A stretch of DNA of 64,000 bases, from assembly GCF_900128985.1 (NCBI RefSeq), contig NZ_FQUC01000010.1, positions 62,001-126,000 on the forward strand, given 5' to 3'. The notes under the pieces are model-generated. The model ran no database searches. It saw nothing but the letters and a program-made list of their open reading frames with translations, and was not told where the DNA came from. The position numbers and the translations under genes were made by a program. Origin of the DNA: Indolivaga macrotermitis. GTDB lineage: Bacteria; Bacteroidota; Bacteroidia; Bacteroidales; Dysgonomonadaceae. Shown piece by piece: positions 1-7,807 of this stretch; the stretch's first letter is position 1; every line of letters begins with the position of its first letter.

Positions 1-384
1 CACCAGTAGCATTTTCCATATGGGTACTTCGGATATTCCTCCCCAGCCTAAGTCGGGCGAATCCTGAAAATAGAACAGCAATGCCCCGATAAGGGAGCCG
101 ACTATAATCATCGGTTGCAAACGGATGACACGGCGCTTGAAGAAGTCTTTTAAAGTCATCCTTCCCCAGCGGTCATCATAGGCATAACCTATTACATAGC
201 CGGATAGAAGGAAGAAAAAGTCTACAGCTAAATACCCATGGTTGATGATTTGTTTGGTATGGTCTCCTCCCGAGTGTATTTCGAAAACATGGAAAAGGAC
301 AACCAGCACAGCAGCTACACCACGTAATCCGTCGAGTATCTCGTAGTGAGGTTTGGATTCTGCTAAACTTATTGATCGAGTCAT
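1..384 (-). CDS. Acyltransferase 3 family membrane protein (C-terminus cut by window edge)
   Basis: The reading frame starts at an ATG whose complement is at 382-384 and stays open for 128 codons to the window edge. The N-terminal region reads ILDGLRGVAAVLVVLFHV, followed by GYLAVDFFFLLSGYVIGYAY and FFKRRVIRLQP. This is the standard opening of acyltransferase-3 (OafA/NodX-like) integral membrane enzymes: the DGLRG motif, a first membrane helix ending in the FH pair with the conserved His, then the FFxLSGYxI helix and the RRxxRLxP motif. Such enzymes move acyl groups from the cytoplasm onto sugars of surface glycans. The substrate cannot be read from the fragment. A TAnnTTTG box for this gene lies at 447-454 on the minus strand. 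The gene is divergent from the AraC regulator at 529, which may control it. Confidence 0.9.
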   Translation of the reverse strand, partial: MTRSISLAESKPHYEILDGLRGVAAVLVVLFHVFEIHSGGDHTKQIINHGYLAVDFFFLLSGYVIGYAYDDRWGRMTLKDFFKRRVIRLQPMIIVGSLIGALLFYFQDSPDLGWGGISEVPIWKMLLV

Positions 385-446
385 AATTATAAAAGAAAAG
401 ATTATATTGAATAAATTGGGTGTAAAAAGGTCGGCGACCTTATTTG

Positions 447-454
447 CAAAAATA
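447..454 (-). promoter_or_regulatory. Putative -7 promoter element of the acyltransferase gene
   Basis: On the minus strand this reads TATTTTTG, a match to the Bacteroidetes -7 consensus TAnnTTTG. It lies 62 bases before the acyltransferase ATG. Confidence 0.45.
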
Positions 455-502
455 AGACTAATCTTGCAATGTTATTTGTTTTATTTTTGGATAGACTTGT
501 CT

Positions 503-510
503 TATATTTG
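503..510 (+). promoter_or_regulatory. Putative -7 promoter element of the AraC-family gene
   Basis: TATATTTG matches TAnnTTTG and ends 18 bases before the ATG at 529, giving a very short leader. Confidence 0.55.
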
Positions 511-528
511 TATTGAATGTGATTTTAG

Positions 529-1398
529 ATGAAAAGAGAGAGAAATATAAAGTATGGACCTACACTCGAGTCAGAAGGAAGATCCTTTTTTCTGGACCAT
601 GTCCATATCAGATGGGATAACCAGATTACTTTGCATCAGCAGGATTCGTGGGAACTTTCGTATGTTATTACCGGAAGAGGTGTACGGGCAATCGGAGATA
701 TTATAGAGCCGTTTATAGAGGGTGAGGTTATACTGATACCTCCCCATATACCGCATTGCTGGACATTTGATGAATCGATACACGATAGCGAGGGCAAGAT
801 AGAGAATATAACTATTGCTTTTTATGATAAATTGCTCGAAGAGTCTTATCGGGTTTTTCCTGAATTGTCTGATGTAATCAGGAAGATACGGCAAAAGCAG
901 AACGCAATTTCGTTTTCGGGAGAAACTTTGACGAAATTACAAACGGTAATGACATCTATGGCATCCGAAAGTCATGCCGAAAGGGTTTCGTCTCTGATCA
1001 GGATATTGAATCTGATAGCTTCTCCTGATACTGCTGATATTGTGGGACGTCCGGTCATGGAAGATAAGAAAGCCCGAAAGATGCAGCTTATATATTTGTA
1101 TGTGATGAACAATTATCAACACAATATTTCATTGGATGAAATTGCTCAATTTGCAGGAATGGAAAAGGCTTCATTTTGTGTCTTTTTTAAGAAGATGGCG
1201 AATAAGCCTTTCTTTAGTTTTCTGACTGAATACAGAATAGGATCATCTTGCCAGATGTTATTAAAGACGTCTGATTCCATTTCAGAAATTTGTATCGCGT
1301 CGGGGTTTAGGGATGTGCCTTATTTCAACCGTGTATTTAAGAAAGCAAAGAATATGACTCCCGGAGAATATCGGAAAAACCACCAAATGGAACTATAA
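529..1398 (+). CDS. AraC family transcriptional regulator
   Basis: A 289-residue cytoplasmic DNA-binding protein. The first ~130 residues look like the cupin-type sensor domain of AraC regulators (for example GRGVRAIGDIIEPFIEGEVILIPPHIPHCW, with the typical xPxxPHxW turn, shown here only by its key residues PPHIPHCW). Residues ~185-285 hold two helix-turn-helix units: NISLDEIAQFAGMEKASFCVFFKK region and the second helix ISEICIASGFRDVPYFNRVF, closing with the diagnostic MTPGEYRK. Length is usual for the family. It is divergent from the acyltransferase gene and convergent with the aromatic operon, so its most likely targets are itself or the acyltransferase. The inducer is unknown. Confidence 0.93.
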   Translation: MKRERNIKYGPTLESEGRSFFLDHVHIRWDNQITLHQQDSWELSYVITGRGVRAIGDIIEPFIEGEVILIPPHIPHCWTFDESIHDSEGKIENITIAFYDKLLEESYRVFPELSDVIRKIRQKQNAISFSGETLTKLQTVMTSMASESHAERVSSLIRILNLIASPDTADIVGRPVMEDKKARKMQLIYLYVMNNYQHNISLDEIAQFAGMEKASFCVFFKKMANKPFFSFLTEYRIGSSCQMLLKTSDSISEICIASGFRDVPYFNRVFKKAKNMTPGEYRKNHQMEL

Positions 1399-1410
1399 AT
1401 AGGATAAAAA

Positions 1411-1444
1411 AAGAGGACAGATAATTATTATCTGCCCCTTTTTA
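1411..1444. terminator. Bidirectional terminator between convergent genes
   Basis: A hairpin pairs GGACAGATAA with TTATCTGCCC (one mismatch), preceded by a run of A and followed by a run of T. It can stop both the AraC transcript and the aromatic operon. Confidence 0.7.
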
Positions 1445-1460
1445 GCTTTGTAAGTGCTGG

Positions 1461-2525
1461 TTATTTATTCAATATATCCAGTTGTACACGTACTGATTCT
1501 TCGTGGATAGCTTCCAGAATAACACGCATAAATTCAGGATTCATTTTCATTTCGGTTGCCTGAGCAATGCGTTTAGAAAGAATTTCATCATAACGGTCGG
1601 TTTGCACTATTGTCATACCGTGCTCTTTCTTAAAAGTGCCTATTTCCTGAGAGATACGCATGCGTTTAGCTATCAGTTCCAGTAATTGGTCATCCAGTTC
1701 ATCTATTTGACGGCGCAATGCTGTCAGGTCTTCTGTGGTTTGTTTATTGCCATCGCGAATAACCAGATTCGCAAGAATTTCTTTTAAGCGGGGAGGCGTT
1801 ACTTGCTGAGCAGCATCACTCCATGCACAATCAGGATTGCAGTGAGTTTCGATAATCAAGCCTTCGAATCCCAGATCCATAGCCTGTTGTGACAGAGGCT
1901 GGATCAAATCGCGTTTACCTCCGATGTGGCTAGGATCGCAGATGATAGGAAGATCAGGGTAGCGGCGTTTCAATTCGATAGGAATATGCCATTGAGGCAG
2001 GTTACGGTAGATCTTTTTATCGAAAGAGCTGAACCCACGGTGAATAGCACCGATACGAGTCAGTCCGACATTGCTCAAACGTTCTAATGCTCCGATCCAT
2101 AATTCGAGATCAGGATTTACAGGGTTTTTAACCAATACGGGGATGTCTACTCCTTGTAGAGCTTCTGCAATCTCTTGTACGGCAAATGGGTTAGCTGTTG
2201 TACGGGCACCGATCCAAAGAAGATCCACTCCATATTTCAATGCTTCGTAAACGTGTTTTTGTGTAGCTACTTCGGTAGATACATACATACCGGTTTCTTG
2301 CTTTACCCTTTTCAGCCATTGAAGTCCTTCGCTGCCTATTCCTTCAAAACCTCCGGGTTTAGTACGGGGTTTCCAGATTCCGGCACGCATAATTTTGATA
2401 CCATCGGCAGCCAGTTCTTTGGCTGTTTCCATTACCTGTTCTTCGGTTTCGGCGCTACAAGGTCCTGCAATTACTAAAGGACGTGTTGGGTCTACACCCG
2501 GTAGTAAGATTGATTCTAGTTTCAT
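1461..2525 (-). CDS. Bifunctional DAHP synthase / chorismate mutase
   Basis: 354 residues. The N-terminal ~250 residues are a DAHP synthase of the DAHP/KDO8P aldolase family: GPCSAET near residue 21, MRAGIWKPRTKPGGFEGIG, the IGARTT motif, LVKNPVNPD and ICDPSHIGGKR. It condenses phosphoenolpyruvate with erythrose 4-phosphate, the first step of the shikimate pathway. The C-terminal ~90 residues (LTALRRQIDELDDQLLELIAKRM through the REHGMT-like region to ILEAIHEESVRVQ) are an AroQ-type chorismate mutase, which makes prephenate. This fusion is typical of Bacteroidales. It is the last gene of the pheA operon, so both ends of the branch to phenylalanine are under one attenuator. A tyrA gene, often next in related genomes, is not present here. 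Confidence 0.95.
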   Translation of the reverse strand: MKLESILLPGVDPTRPLVIAGPCSAETEEQVMETAKELAADGIKIMRAGIWKPRTKPGGFEGIGSEGLQWLKRVKQETGMYVSTEVATQKHVYEALKYGVDLLWIGARTTANPFAVQEIAEALQGVDIPVLVKNPVNPDLELWIGALERLSNVGLTRIGAIHRGFSSFDKKIYRNLPQWHIPIELKRRYPDLPIICDPSHIGGKRDLIQPLSQQAMDLGFEGLIIETHCNPDCAWSDAAQQVTPPRLKEILANLVIRDGNKQTTEDLTALRRQIDELDDQLLELIAKRMRISQEIGTFKKEHGMTIVQTDRYDEILSKRIAQATEMKMNPEFMRVILEAIHEESVRVQLDILNK

Positions 2526-2549
2526 CGTTGTATGTATTTTAATTGTTTA

Positions 2550-3095
2550 TTATTTTACGTTTAATGTCATAGTTATGTTTGCCACATATTTGTCATTTCC
2601 TATTTTCACAAAGTTGGGATGTCGGCCTACTTCTTCAAATCCATATTTGATATATAATTTATGACCCTGTACATTAGAATCATAAGTCTCCAGCCAAAGA
2701 ATTTCGAGCAAAGGGTTGGCTTTCGCCCATTTTACAACCATGTCGACTAAAGCCGAACCGATACCGGTTCCTCTGTATTCTTTCAGCATTCCTATACCGA
2801 TACAGGCCGTATGGCTCATCATCTTCCGCTCAATTCCATTTACACTGATATTTCCGACAATATGACCGTTTATCTCGGCCAGCAGAAGTAAACTATTCGG
2901 TCTATCTAAGAAGGATTGTATCCATTTTTGCTCATCTTCTACCGACAGGCTGAATTCGTCTTTTTCGTAAGGGATAAATTCACTTTCTTCAACATATTCT
3001 TTCACAACGGCAACTAGTTCGGCAGCATCCTCTATACGGGCTCCCCTTACAATTAGTTCTTCTCCATTTTTCAAAATATGCTTTGTCTTCTCCAT
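2550..3095 (-). CDS. GNAT family N-acetyltransferase
   Basis: 181 residues with a single GNAT fold. The acetyl-CoA binding loop is ECRGTGIGSALVD-like (GMLKEYRGTGIGSALVDMV, matching R/Q-x-x-G-x-G/A), followed by ILWLETYDSNVQGHKLYIKYGFEEVGR, the usual GNAT C-terminal pattern in which a neighbour residue pairs with the Y-x-K-x-GF motif. It transfers acetyl from acetyl-CoA to an amine, but the substrate is not evident. The gene sits 12 bases after the aminotransferase and 24 before the DAHP synthase gene, so it is transcribed as part of the aromatic operon, where it has no textbook role. It may acetylate an aromatic amino acid or simply be an inserted gene. Confidence 0.88.
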   Translation of the reverse strand: MEKTKHILKNGEELIVRGARIEDAAELVAVVKEYVEESEFIPYEKDEFSLSVEDEQKWIQSFLDRPNSLLLLAEINGHIVGNISVNGIERKMMSHTACIGIGMLKEYRGTGIGSALVDMVVKWAKANPLLEILWLETYDSNVQGHKLYIKYGFEEVGRHPNFVKIGNDKYVANITMTLNVK

Positions 3096-3107
3096 ATCTA
3101 TCTGTCA

Positions 3108-4277
3108 TTAAACTACCTTCTTCACCCTCTCCAAAGCCTCCTCTAACTGAGCCTCCTTACAACAAAGCGAAATACGGATATACCGTTCGCCGTTGCTGCC
3201 GAATATAAATCCCGGAGTGAGGAAAACATTAGCCTCATACAATAGTTTATCGGCAACCTCTTCGCCGCTCTTGTATTTTGCCGGAATTTTTCCCCAAAGA
3301 AACATTCCCGATTGTTTGGGATCGAAGGTACAACCCAGCACATTCATTATTTCTTCGGCAATTATACGGCGCGCACGATAAGCCTTATTATTTCCTTCGT
3401 ACCAATCGGCTTCGCTGTTTAATGCTGCGATTGCCGCCATCTGGATAGGCTTGAAGATTCCGCTTTCGATATTACTTTCGACTTTCAGTATCCATTGGAT
3501 AAACTGCGGATTGGATGCCAGCATGCCCATGCGCCATCCGGGCATATTGTGGGCTTTACTCATAGAGTTCAGCTCGATACAAATGTCTTTAGCTCCTTCT
3601 ACTTCGAGTATGCTTATCGGATGATCATTCAGTATAAAGCTATACGGGTTATCGTTGACAATAACTATACCGTGTTTTTTACCGAACGCAACCAGTTTCT
3701 CGAACAGTTCCATAGTGGCATTGGCTCCGGTCGGCATATTCGGATAGTTTACCCACATGAGTTTGGTATGGGATAAATCCATCTTTTCCAGAGCATCAAT
3801 GTCCGGTTGCCAGTTATTATTTTCATCCAGATCGTATGTCTGGATATTGGCTTCTACTAACTTGCTGTTAGATGAATAAGTAGGGTAACCGGGGTTGGGA
3901 ACCAATACGTTGTCTCCCGGATTCAAAAAAGCCAGTGATATATATATTATCCCTTCCTTGGAGCCGATCAACGGGAGTAACTCGTTTGCTGGATTAAGGT
4001 CTACACGATACCATTTCTTATACCAGTCAGAAAAAGCTTTGCGCAATTCGGGGATGCCGATGTGAGACTGATAGCCATGTACATCAGATTTGCGGGCATT
4101 ATCACAGAGAGCCTCGATGGTTGCTTCGGAAGGTGGAAAATCGGGGCTTCCGATTCCTAGGCTGATTACTTTTTTACCTGCTGCATTCATTTCAGCTACT
4201 TCCTGTAGTTTTTTAGAGAAGTAGTATTCGCTGACCGAACCGAGGCGTTGAGCCGGTATTATTTGTTTTGCACTCAT
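3108..4277 (-). CDS. Class I/II PLP-dependent aminotransferase
   Basis: 389 residues, fold type I. Seen: ISLGIGSPDFPPS near residue 40, the NPGYPTYSS cofactor-stacking motif, the WVNYPNMPTGA motif that replaces the usual NPxNPTG, and the lysine motif ELNSMSKAHNMPGWRMG, with the Schiff-base Lys in SMSKAH. A C-terminal RISLCC segment carries the substrate-binding Arg. It is most like the aspartate/diaminopimelate-type aminotransferases. Lying between pheA and the DAHP synthase/chorismate mutase gene, it probably transaminates phenylpyruvate or prephenate. The exact keto acid cannot be read from sequence. It starts 22 bases after the pheA stop. Confidence 0.92.
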   Translation of the reverse strand: MSAKQIIPAQRLGSVSEYYFSKKLQEVAEMNAAGKKVISLGIGSPDFPPSEATIEALCDNARKSDVHGYQSHIGIPELRKAFSDWYKKWYRVDLNPANELLPLIGSKEGIIYISLAFLNPGDNVLVPNPGYPTYSSNSKLVEANIQTYDLDENNNWQPDIDALEKMDLSHTKLMWVNYPNMPTGANATMELFEKLVAFGKKHGIVIVNDNPYSFILNDHPISILEVEGAKDICIELNSMSKAHNMPGWRMGMLASNPQFIQWILKVESNIESGIFKPIQMAAIAALNSEADWYEGNNKAYRARRIIAEEIMNVLGCTFDPKQSGMFLWGKIPAKYKSGEEVADKLLYEANVFLTPGFIFGSNGERYIRISLCCKEAQLEEALERVKKVV

Positions 4278-4299
4278 ATAGGTATATGGTTGATAGTTC

Positions 4300-5145
4300 T
4301 TAGTTTTCGCTTTGTCTTCCTTCGGGATAATCTCCCAGTATTTTAAGATCGCTGATAAGTGGACGGATAGCTACCAGTGACTGCTGGTATCGCTCGTAAT
4401 TATCGAACTTCACATCTACATAAAACTGATATTCCCACTCGCGCCCGATAATTGGCAGCGATTGTATCTTAGTCATATTTATGTGGTAGAATGATAAGAC
4501 TGATAATACCTGCGACAAGCTTCCTTCGTTGTGAGGCACAGTAAATACGATAGATGATTTGTTGATCACTTCGTCTTTCTGTATTTCGTCTACTATCCAC
4601 TTATTACCGAAAATAAGAAAGCGAGTAAAATTGTGTTTGTTAGTCTCAATTCCCCTCGCCAGTATTTCCAATCCATAAATTTCGGCAGCTCTCACACTGC
4701 AAATCGCAGCGACTCCCTTCAATTGCTTTGTGGCAATATCACGGGCTGCTAAAGCTGTATCTTCATGTTCTACTACTTTTATTCCCGGTATTGTTTCAAG
4801 AAAATCTACACATTGCATCAATGCAATAGGGTGTGAATTTACTTCTTTCACATCGTGAATAGTCTGTCCCGGCAGAACAGCCAGACAGTGAGAAACCCGT
4901 TGTTTGAATTCTCCAGCGATAGGCAGCTTACTTTCTTTCAGTAGGTCGTAGTTTCCTAACAGGCTTCCGGCAATGGTGTTTTCGATAGCCATAATACCAA
5001 TCAGATTAGGATCTTTCTTGATACCTGTAAAAATATCTTTGAATGTTGTACAAGGCACAATCTCTACCTCATCCCCTACAAAGAAATTTTCTGCGGCAAT
5101 ACCGTGGTATGCTCCTAATCCACCTTGAATAGCTACTCGTTTCAT
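4300..5145 (-). CDS. pheA: Prephenate dehydratase
   Basis: 281 residues, the monofunctional two-domain form. Residues 1-185 are the periplasmic-binding-protein-like catalytic domain: IQGGLGAYHGIAA at the start, GIMAIENTIAGSL with the conserved ENT, and the HNFTRFLIFG motif whose TRF triad is catalytic. Residues ~195-275 are an ACT domain (VFTVPHNEGSLSQVLSVLSFY, then the ESLP-like SLPIIGREWEYQFYVD), which binds phenylalanine for feedback inhibition. It converts prephenate to phenylpyruvate. It is the first structural gene after the Phe-rich leader peptide and terminator at 5187-5319, so it is under both enzyme-level and attenuation control. Confidence 0.96.
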   Translation of the reverse strand: MKRVAIQGGLGAYHGIAAENFFVGDEVEIVPCTTFKDIFTGIKKDPNLIGIMAIENTIAGSLLGNYDLLKESKLPIAGEFKQRVSHCLAVLPGQTIHDVKEVNSHPIALMQCVDFLETIPGIKVVEHEDTALAARDIATKQLKGVAAICSVRAAEIYGLEILARGIETNKHNFTRFLIFGNKWIVDEIQKDEVINKSSIVFTVPHNEGSLSQVLSVLSFYHINMTKIQSLPIIGREWEYQFYVDVKFDNYERYQQSLVAIRPLISDLKILGDYPEGRQSEN

Positions 5146-5186
5146 TCGAATTTATTTTGTTATTCTATTTTTATTTGAACTTAGTA

Positions 5187-5219
5187 CCAAAAAAAAATCC
5201 CGTCATATCTGACAGGATT
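5187..5219 (-). terminator. Attenuator terminator of the pheA operon
   Basis: In the minus-strand RNA, AATCCTGTCA pairs with TGACGGGATT (one G-U pair) across a 4-base loop and is followed by nine T. It lies between the leader peptide and pheA, so it must be read through for expression. Confidence 0.9.
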
Positions 5220-5261
5220 CTATATCTAGTTTCATTTTTCTATATGCATACAAAATCCTGT
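5212..5261 (-). promoter_or_regulatory. Antiterminator pairing of the phe attenuator
   Basis: The segment ACAGGATT (minus strand, 5254-5261) is perfectly complementary to AATCCTGT (5212-5219), which is the 5' arm of the terminator. The two pairings exclude each other. ACAGGATT begins one base after the leader stop codon, so a ribosome finishing the leader would cover it and favour the terminator, while one stalled on the Phe codons would leave it free. Confidence 0.85.
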
Positions 5262-5262
5262 T

Positions 5263-5319
5263 CTACCTACTAAAGTAAAAGTAAAAAAAGAAGAAATATG
5301 CAAATGAAAACTGATTCAT
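5263..5319 (-). CDS. Phe/Tyr-rich leader peptide of the pheA operon
   Basis: An 18-codon reading frame encodes MNQFSFAYFFFFYFYFSR and then TAG. Eight of 18 residues are Phe and three are Tyr, with four Phe codons in a row. It starts about 20 bases after the predicted transcription start and ends two bases before the antiterminator arm. This is the architecture of amino-acid leader peptides such as pheL: a shortage of charged tRNA-Phe would stall the ribosome and allow antitermination. It shares no need for sequence homology with enteric pheL. It is too short for automatic gene callers. Confidence 0.88.
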   Translation of the reverse strand: MNQFSFAYFFFFYFYFSR

Positions 5320-5346
5320 TTTATCGTTTGTTTATTTTGATTGGTA

Positions 5347-5375
5347 CAAAAGTAATATTTTTTCAATAGAAACAA
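5347..5375 (-). promoter_or_regulatory. Promoter of the pheA operon
   Basis: On the minus strand TTG (5373-5375), 18 bases, then TACTTTTG (5347-5354) fit the Bacteroidetes -33/-7 consensus. The predicted start near 5340 lies about 20 bases before the leader peptide. Confidence 0.7.
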
Positions 5376-5422
5376 GTGTTTTGAGATTTTTTTTCTGAAA
5401 ATTCTATATAATAAGAGCAAAA

Positions 5423-5450
5423 TGCAGAGGATATGAGAATATCCTCTGCA
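5423..5450 (-). terminator. Terminator after the PepSY-like gene
   Basis: A perfect 12-base stem, TGCAGAGGATAT with ATATCCTCTGCA, and a 4-base loop. On the minus strand it is followed by TTTTGCTCTTATT, and it lies 39 bases past the stop at 5489. Confidence 0.75.
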
Positions 5451-5488
5451 CCGAAAACAAAAAGTACCTGATTAGTTAGAAATAAAAA

Positions 5489-5947
5489 TTAATCGTCTAT
5501 TTTTTCTTTAAGCAATTGTCCTGTTCTGCTAAATTTGAGTTTTGCTTCCAGATTTCCGTTTTCCAATTCTACTTCTATCTTAGAGCTTTTCACTTCTACT
5601 TCGGTTAAAGCCCAATTACCGTATTTGGACGAGATATAAGAATGTATTTCTCGAGGTAACTCTTTCAGTATGCTCATCGGTAAGGGCTTGTTCTTAGCTT
5701 CCGCATCTTTGAGCGAACCGTCTTTATAAAAATTTAGCTTATAATCGTTGTTGAGATGTACGCCATAATTGTTAGGCCATTCTGCTGCAAATGTTACAGC
5801 CGATATCCCTTTGAAATATTTTGAGATAATGTTTTTCGATGTCGATGGTAAATTGTTTGCATCAATCTCTACCATTCTGCCCCATCTTCCTGCAAAAGCT
5901 CCGGTTGCTATACTTAGTACTAAAACCAGAAATAATAATCGTTTCAT
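5489..5947 (-). CDS. Secreted PepSY-like (DUF2874-type) protein
   Basis: 152 residues when started at the Met that opens a clean signal peptide (MKRLLFLVLVLSIATGAFAG); ten further codons are open upstream but would bury that signal. The mature part is ~130 residues with the pattern of Bacteroidetes PepSY-like proteins: LPSTSKNIISKYF, then alternating beta strands (YKLNFYKDGSLKDAE), then LPREIHSYISSKYGNW and a final strand GNLEAKLKFSRTGQLLKEK. These are small periplasmic proteins with repeated alpha-beta-beta units; the biochemical role is unknown, though inhibition or binding roles are proposed for the fold. It stands alone and has its own terminator. Confidence 0.75.
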   Translation of the reverse strand: MKRLLFLVLVLSIATGAFAGRWGRMVEIDANNLPSTSKNIISKYFKGISAVTFAAEWPNNYGVHLNNDYKLNFYKDGSLKDAEAKNKPLPMSILKELPREIHSYISSKYGNWALTEVEVKSSKIEVELENGNLEAKLKFSRTGQLLKEKIDD

Positions 5948-6078
5948 ATCTATTTTATATTTATTGTTTTGATGCAAAGTTATTATGAGATTCTGGTTTA
6001 AATCTGAAGTTGATTACTGATCGACTGTATTGTATCGATTTTTAACTCAAGAATAGAGTATTATTCATCTTAAGGCAA

Positions 6079-6086
6079 TATCTTTG
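6079..6086 (+). promoter_or_regulatory. Putative -7 promoter element of dusB
   Basis: TATCTTTG matches TAnnTTTG, 44 bases before the dusB ATG. Confidence 0.55.
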
Positions 6087-6130
6087 CACCTCAAATAGAA
6101 TCTGTTTATGAGCAGAAGAAAATTACATCA

Positions 6131-7117
6131 ATGAAAATAGGCGATATACAATTTGCAGAAAATCCTGTATTCCTTGCCCCGATGGAGGATGTTACGGATA
6201 TGAACTTCAGGGTACTATGCAAAACCTTTGGGGCAGACATGGTTTATACCGAGTTTGTGTCGAGTGATGCCTTGATAAGGCATGTGAATAAGACAAAAGA
6301 GAAACTTACTATATGTGAGACCGAACGTCCGGTTGCCATACAAATATATGGCAGAGAGGTAGATGCAATGGTTGAGGCGGCCCGGATATGTGAAGAGGCC
6401 AACCCAGATATTATTGATATAAACTTTGGGTGCCCTGTAAAAAAAGTGGCCGGTAAGGGAGCAGGATCGGGTATGATGAAAACTCCCGAACTGATGGTGG
6501 AGATTACCCGGGAGGTAGTGAAAGCTGTAAAACTGCCGGTAACGCTCAAAACGCGGTTAGGATGGGATCACGAATCGAAAATCATAGTTGAACTTGCTGA
6601 ACAGTTGCAGGATGTAGGTATACAGGCACTTACTATACACGGGCGTACCCGCAGCCAGATGTATACGGGTGATGCCGACTGGTCGTTGATTGCCGATGTA
6701 AAGAATAATCAGCGGATGCATATTCCGGTAATCGGAAATGGAGACGTAACTACTCCCGAAATATGTAAGCAACGTTTTGATGAAACGGGGGTGGATGCCG
6801 TAATGATAGGACGTGGGGCAATAGGCAACCCCTGGATATTCAAAGAAGTGAAGCATTATCTGGCAACGGGTGAAAAATTACCTGCCGAGTCTTTTGGTTA
6901 TTATATAGATATATTGAAAAAGTATATCATGGAAAATGTAGAAGAAGTAGGAGAGCGGGGCGGAATTATACATAGCCGCAGGCATCTGGCTTCGAGTAAT
7001 TTGTTCAAAGGGATTCCCGATTTCAAAAAGACCCGTATAGCTATGTTGAGGGCTTCTACTGTGGGAGAGCTGTTTGAGATAATGGATAGTATTCCTCAAA
7101 ATTATGAAGTAGAGTAA
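6131..7117 (+). CDS. dusB: tRNA-dihydrouridine synthase
   Basis: 328 residues, a TIM-barrel flavoenzyme that reduces specific uridines in tRNA to dihydrouridine using NADPH and FMN. Seen: LAPMEDVTDMNFR at the start (FMN-binding), VAIQIYGR, INFGCPVKKVAGKGAGSGMM with the catalytic Cys in GCP, LKTRLGWD, IHGRTRSQMYTGDADW, IPVIGNGDV and VMIGRGAIGNPW. All belong to the DusB branch. The C-terminus is the short helical tRNA-binding domain. The gene stands alone between secreted-protein genes and is followed by an AAGGCCTCAGACCTT palindrome with a T run. Confidence 0.95.
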   Translation: MKIGDIQFAENPVFLAPMEDVTDMNFRVLCKTFGADMVYTEFVSSDALIRHVNKTKEKLTICETERPVAIQIYGREVDAMVEAARICEEANPDIIDINFGCPVKKVAGKGAGSGMMKTPELMVEITREVVKAVKLPVTLKTRLGWDHESKIIVELAEQLQDVGIQALTIHGRTRSQMYTGDADWSLIADVKNNQRMHIPVIGNGDVTTPEICKQRFDETGVDAVMIGRGAIGNPWIFKEVKHYLATGEKLPAESFGYYIDILKKYIMENVEEVGERGGIIHSRRHLASSNLFKGIPDFKKTRIAMLRASTVGELFEIMDSIPQNYEVE

Positions 7118-7119
7118 AT

Positions 7120-7138
7120 AAGGCCTCAGACCTTTTTT
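7120..7138 (+). terminator. Short palindrome with T run after dusB
   Basis: AAGGCCTCAGACCTT followed by T residues directly after the dusB stop. The stem is short, so termination is uncertain. The same palindrome family recurs at 36669, 36696 and 62311. Confidence 0.45.
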
Positions 7139-7218
7139 ATTGCTTTGGTATGTATAACAACCAAAGACTGTTATAAATTAAAAGTATATCATTAAATACT
7201 ATCTGTTACTTAATATAT

Positions 7219-7258
7219 AAAACGAAACCGGACACTGGTTTCACAACTAATGTCCGGT
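7219..7258 (-). terminator. Terminator after the first DUF3836 gene
   Basis: ACCGGACA (7227-7234) pairs with TGTCCGGT (7251-7258). On the minus strand the stem is followed by TTCGTTTT, 33 bases beyond the stop at 7291. Confidence 0.65.
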
Positions 7259-7290
7259 GAGTAAATTGAGTTTATTTAAAGAAGTATTGA

Positions 7291-7752
7291 TTATCGTTGA
7301 GTTACAAATGAGTTTGTAGGGATACTGTTATCAATTTTCACGTAATTGATAGATAGACTGTTGTCTTCTGGGTTTCTTTCGTATACGGTATATGCTGTAT
7401 TGTTTTCCCATTGTTCTGAAGATTTTTTCCATTTTGTATAAGCTATAGCCATAACCTGATTATCCGGGTTATACAGATAAATGTATTTAGCTTCATTCTC
7501 CCATTTATTGGAAGTTTCGTTCCATTTTGAGATAACACGTTCTACTGTATTCCCTGACTGGTCGTTGATATCGAAATAACGTTTGAGAGGAGTCAGGTGT
7601 TTTTCGTTCTCACCTTTGTATGTAATTGTTTCCTGAGTGCCGGACTGTTTATCGATTGTAACATTTTTATAGATATTTGAACCTGTACTTGCAAATACAT
7701 TACCGATTGAAAATAATACGCTTGCTACTATTGCTATAATTGATGTTTTCAT
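7291..7752 (-). CDS. DUF3836-like small secreted protein, copy 1
   Basis: 153 residues with a signal peptide (MKTSIIAIVASVLFSIGNVFA). The mature part has repeated short beta hairpins of the form KWNETSNKWENEAKYIYLYN and KWKKSSEQWENNTAYTVYE: Lys-Trp, a polar turn, Trp-Glu, then an aromatic strand. This matches the Bacteroidales DUF3836 family, whose function is not known. It is about as long as the family norm and is clearly a tandem duplicate of the gene at 7808, with which it shares signal peptide, TPLKRY/TPVKQY and the W-rich repeats. Their upstream regions also resemble each other. Probably periplasmic or surface exposed. Confidence 0.75.
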   Translation of the reverse strand: MKTSIIAIVASVLFSIGNVFASTGSNIYKNVTIDKQSGTQETITYKGENEKHLTPLKRYFDINDQSGNTVERVISKWNETSNKWENEAKYIYLYNPDNQVMAIAYTKWKKSSEQWENNTAYTVYERNPEDNSLSINYVKIDNSIPTNSFVTQR

Positions 7753-7807
7753 GACTGTTTATTTTTTATTGTTATTTTTCTAAGATTGATTTTATCCCTG
7801 TTATAAA

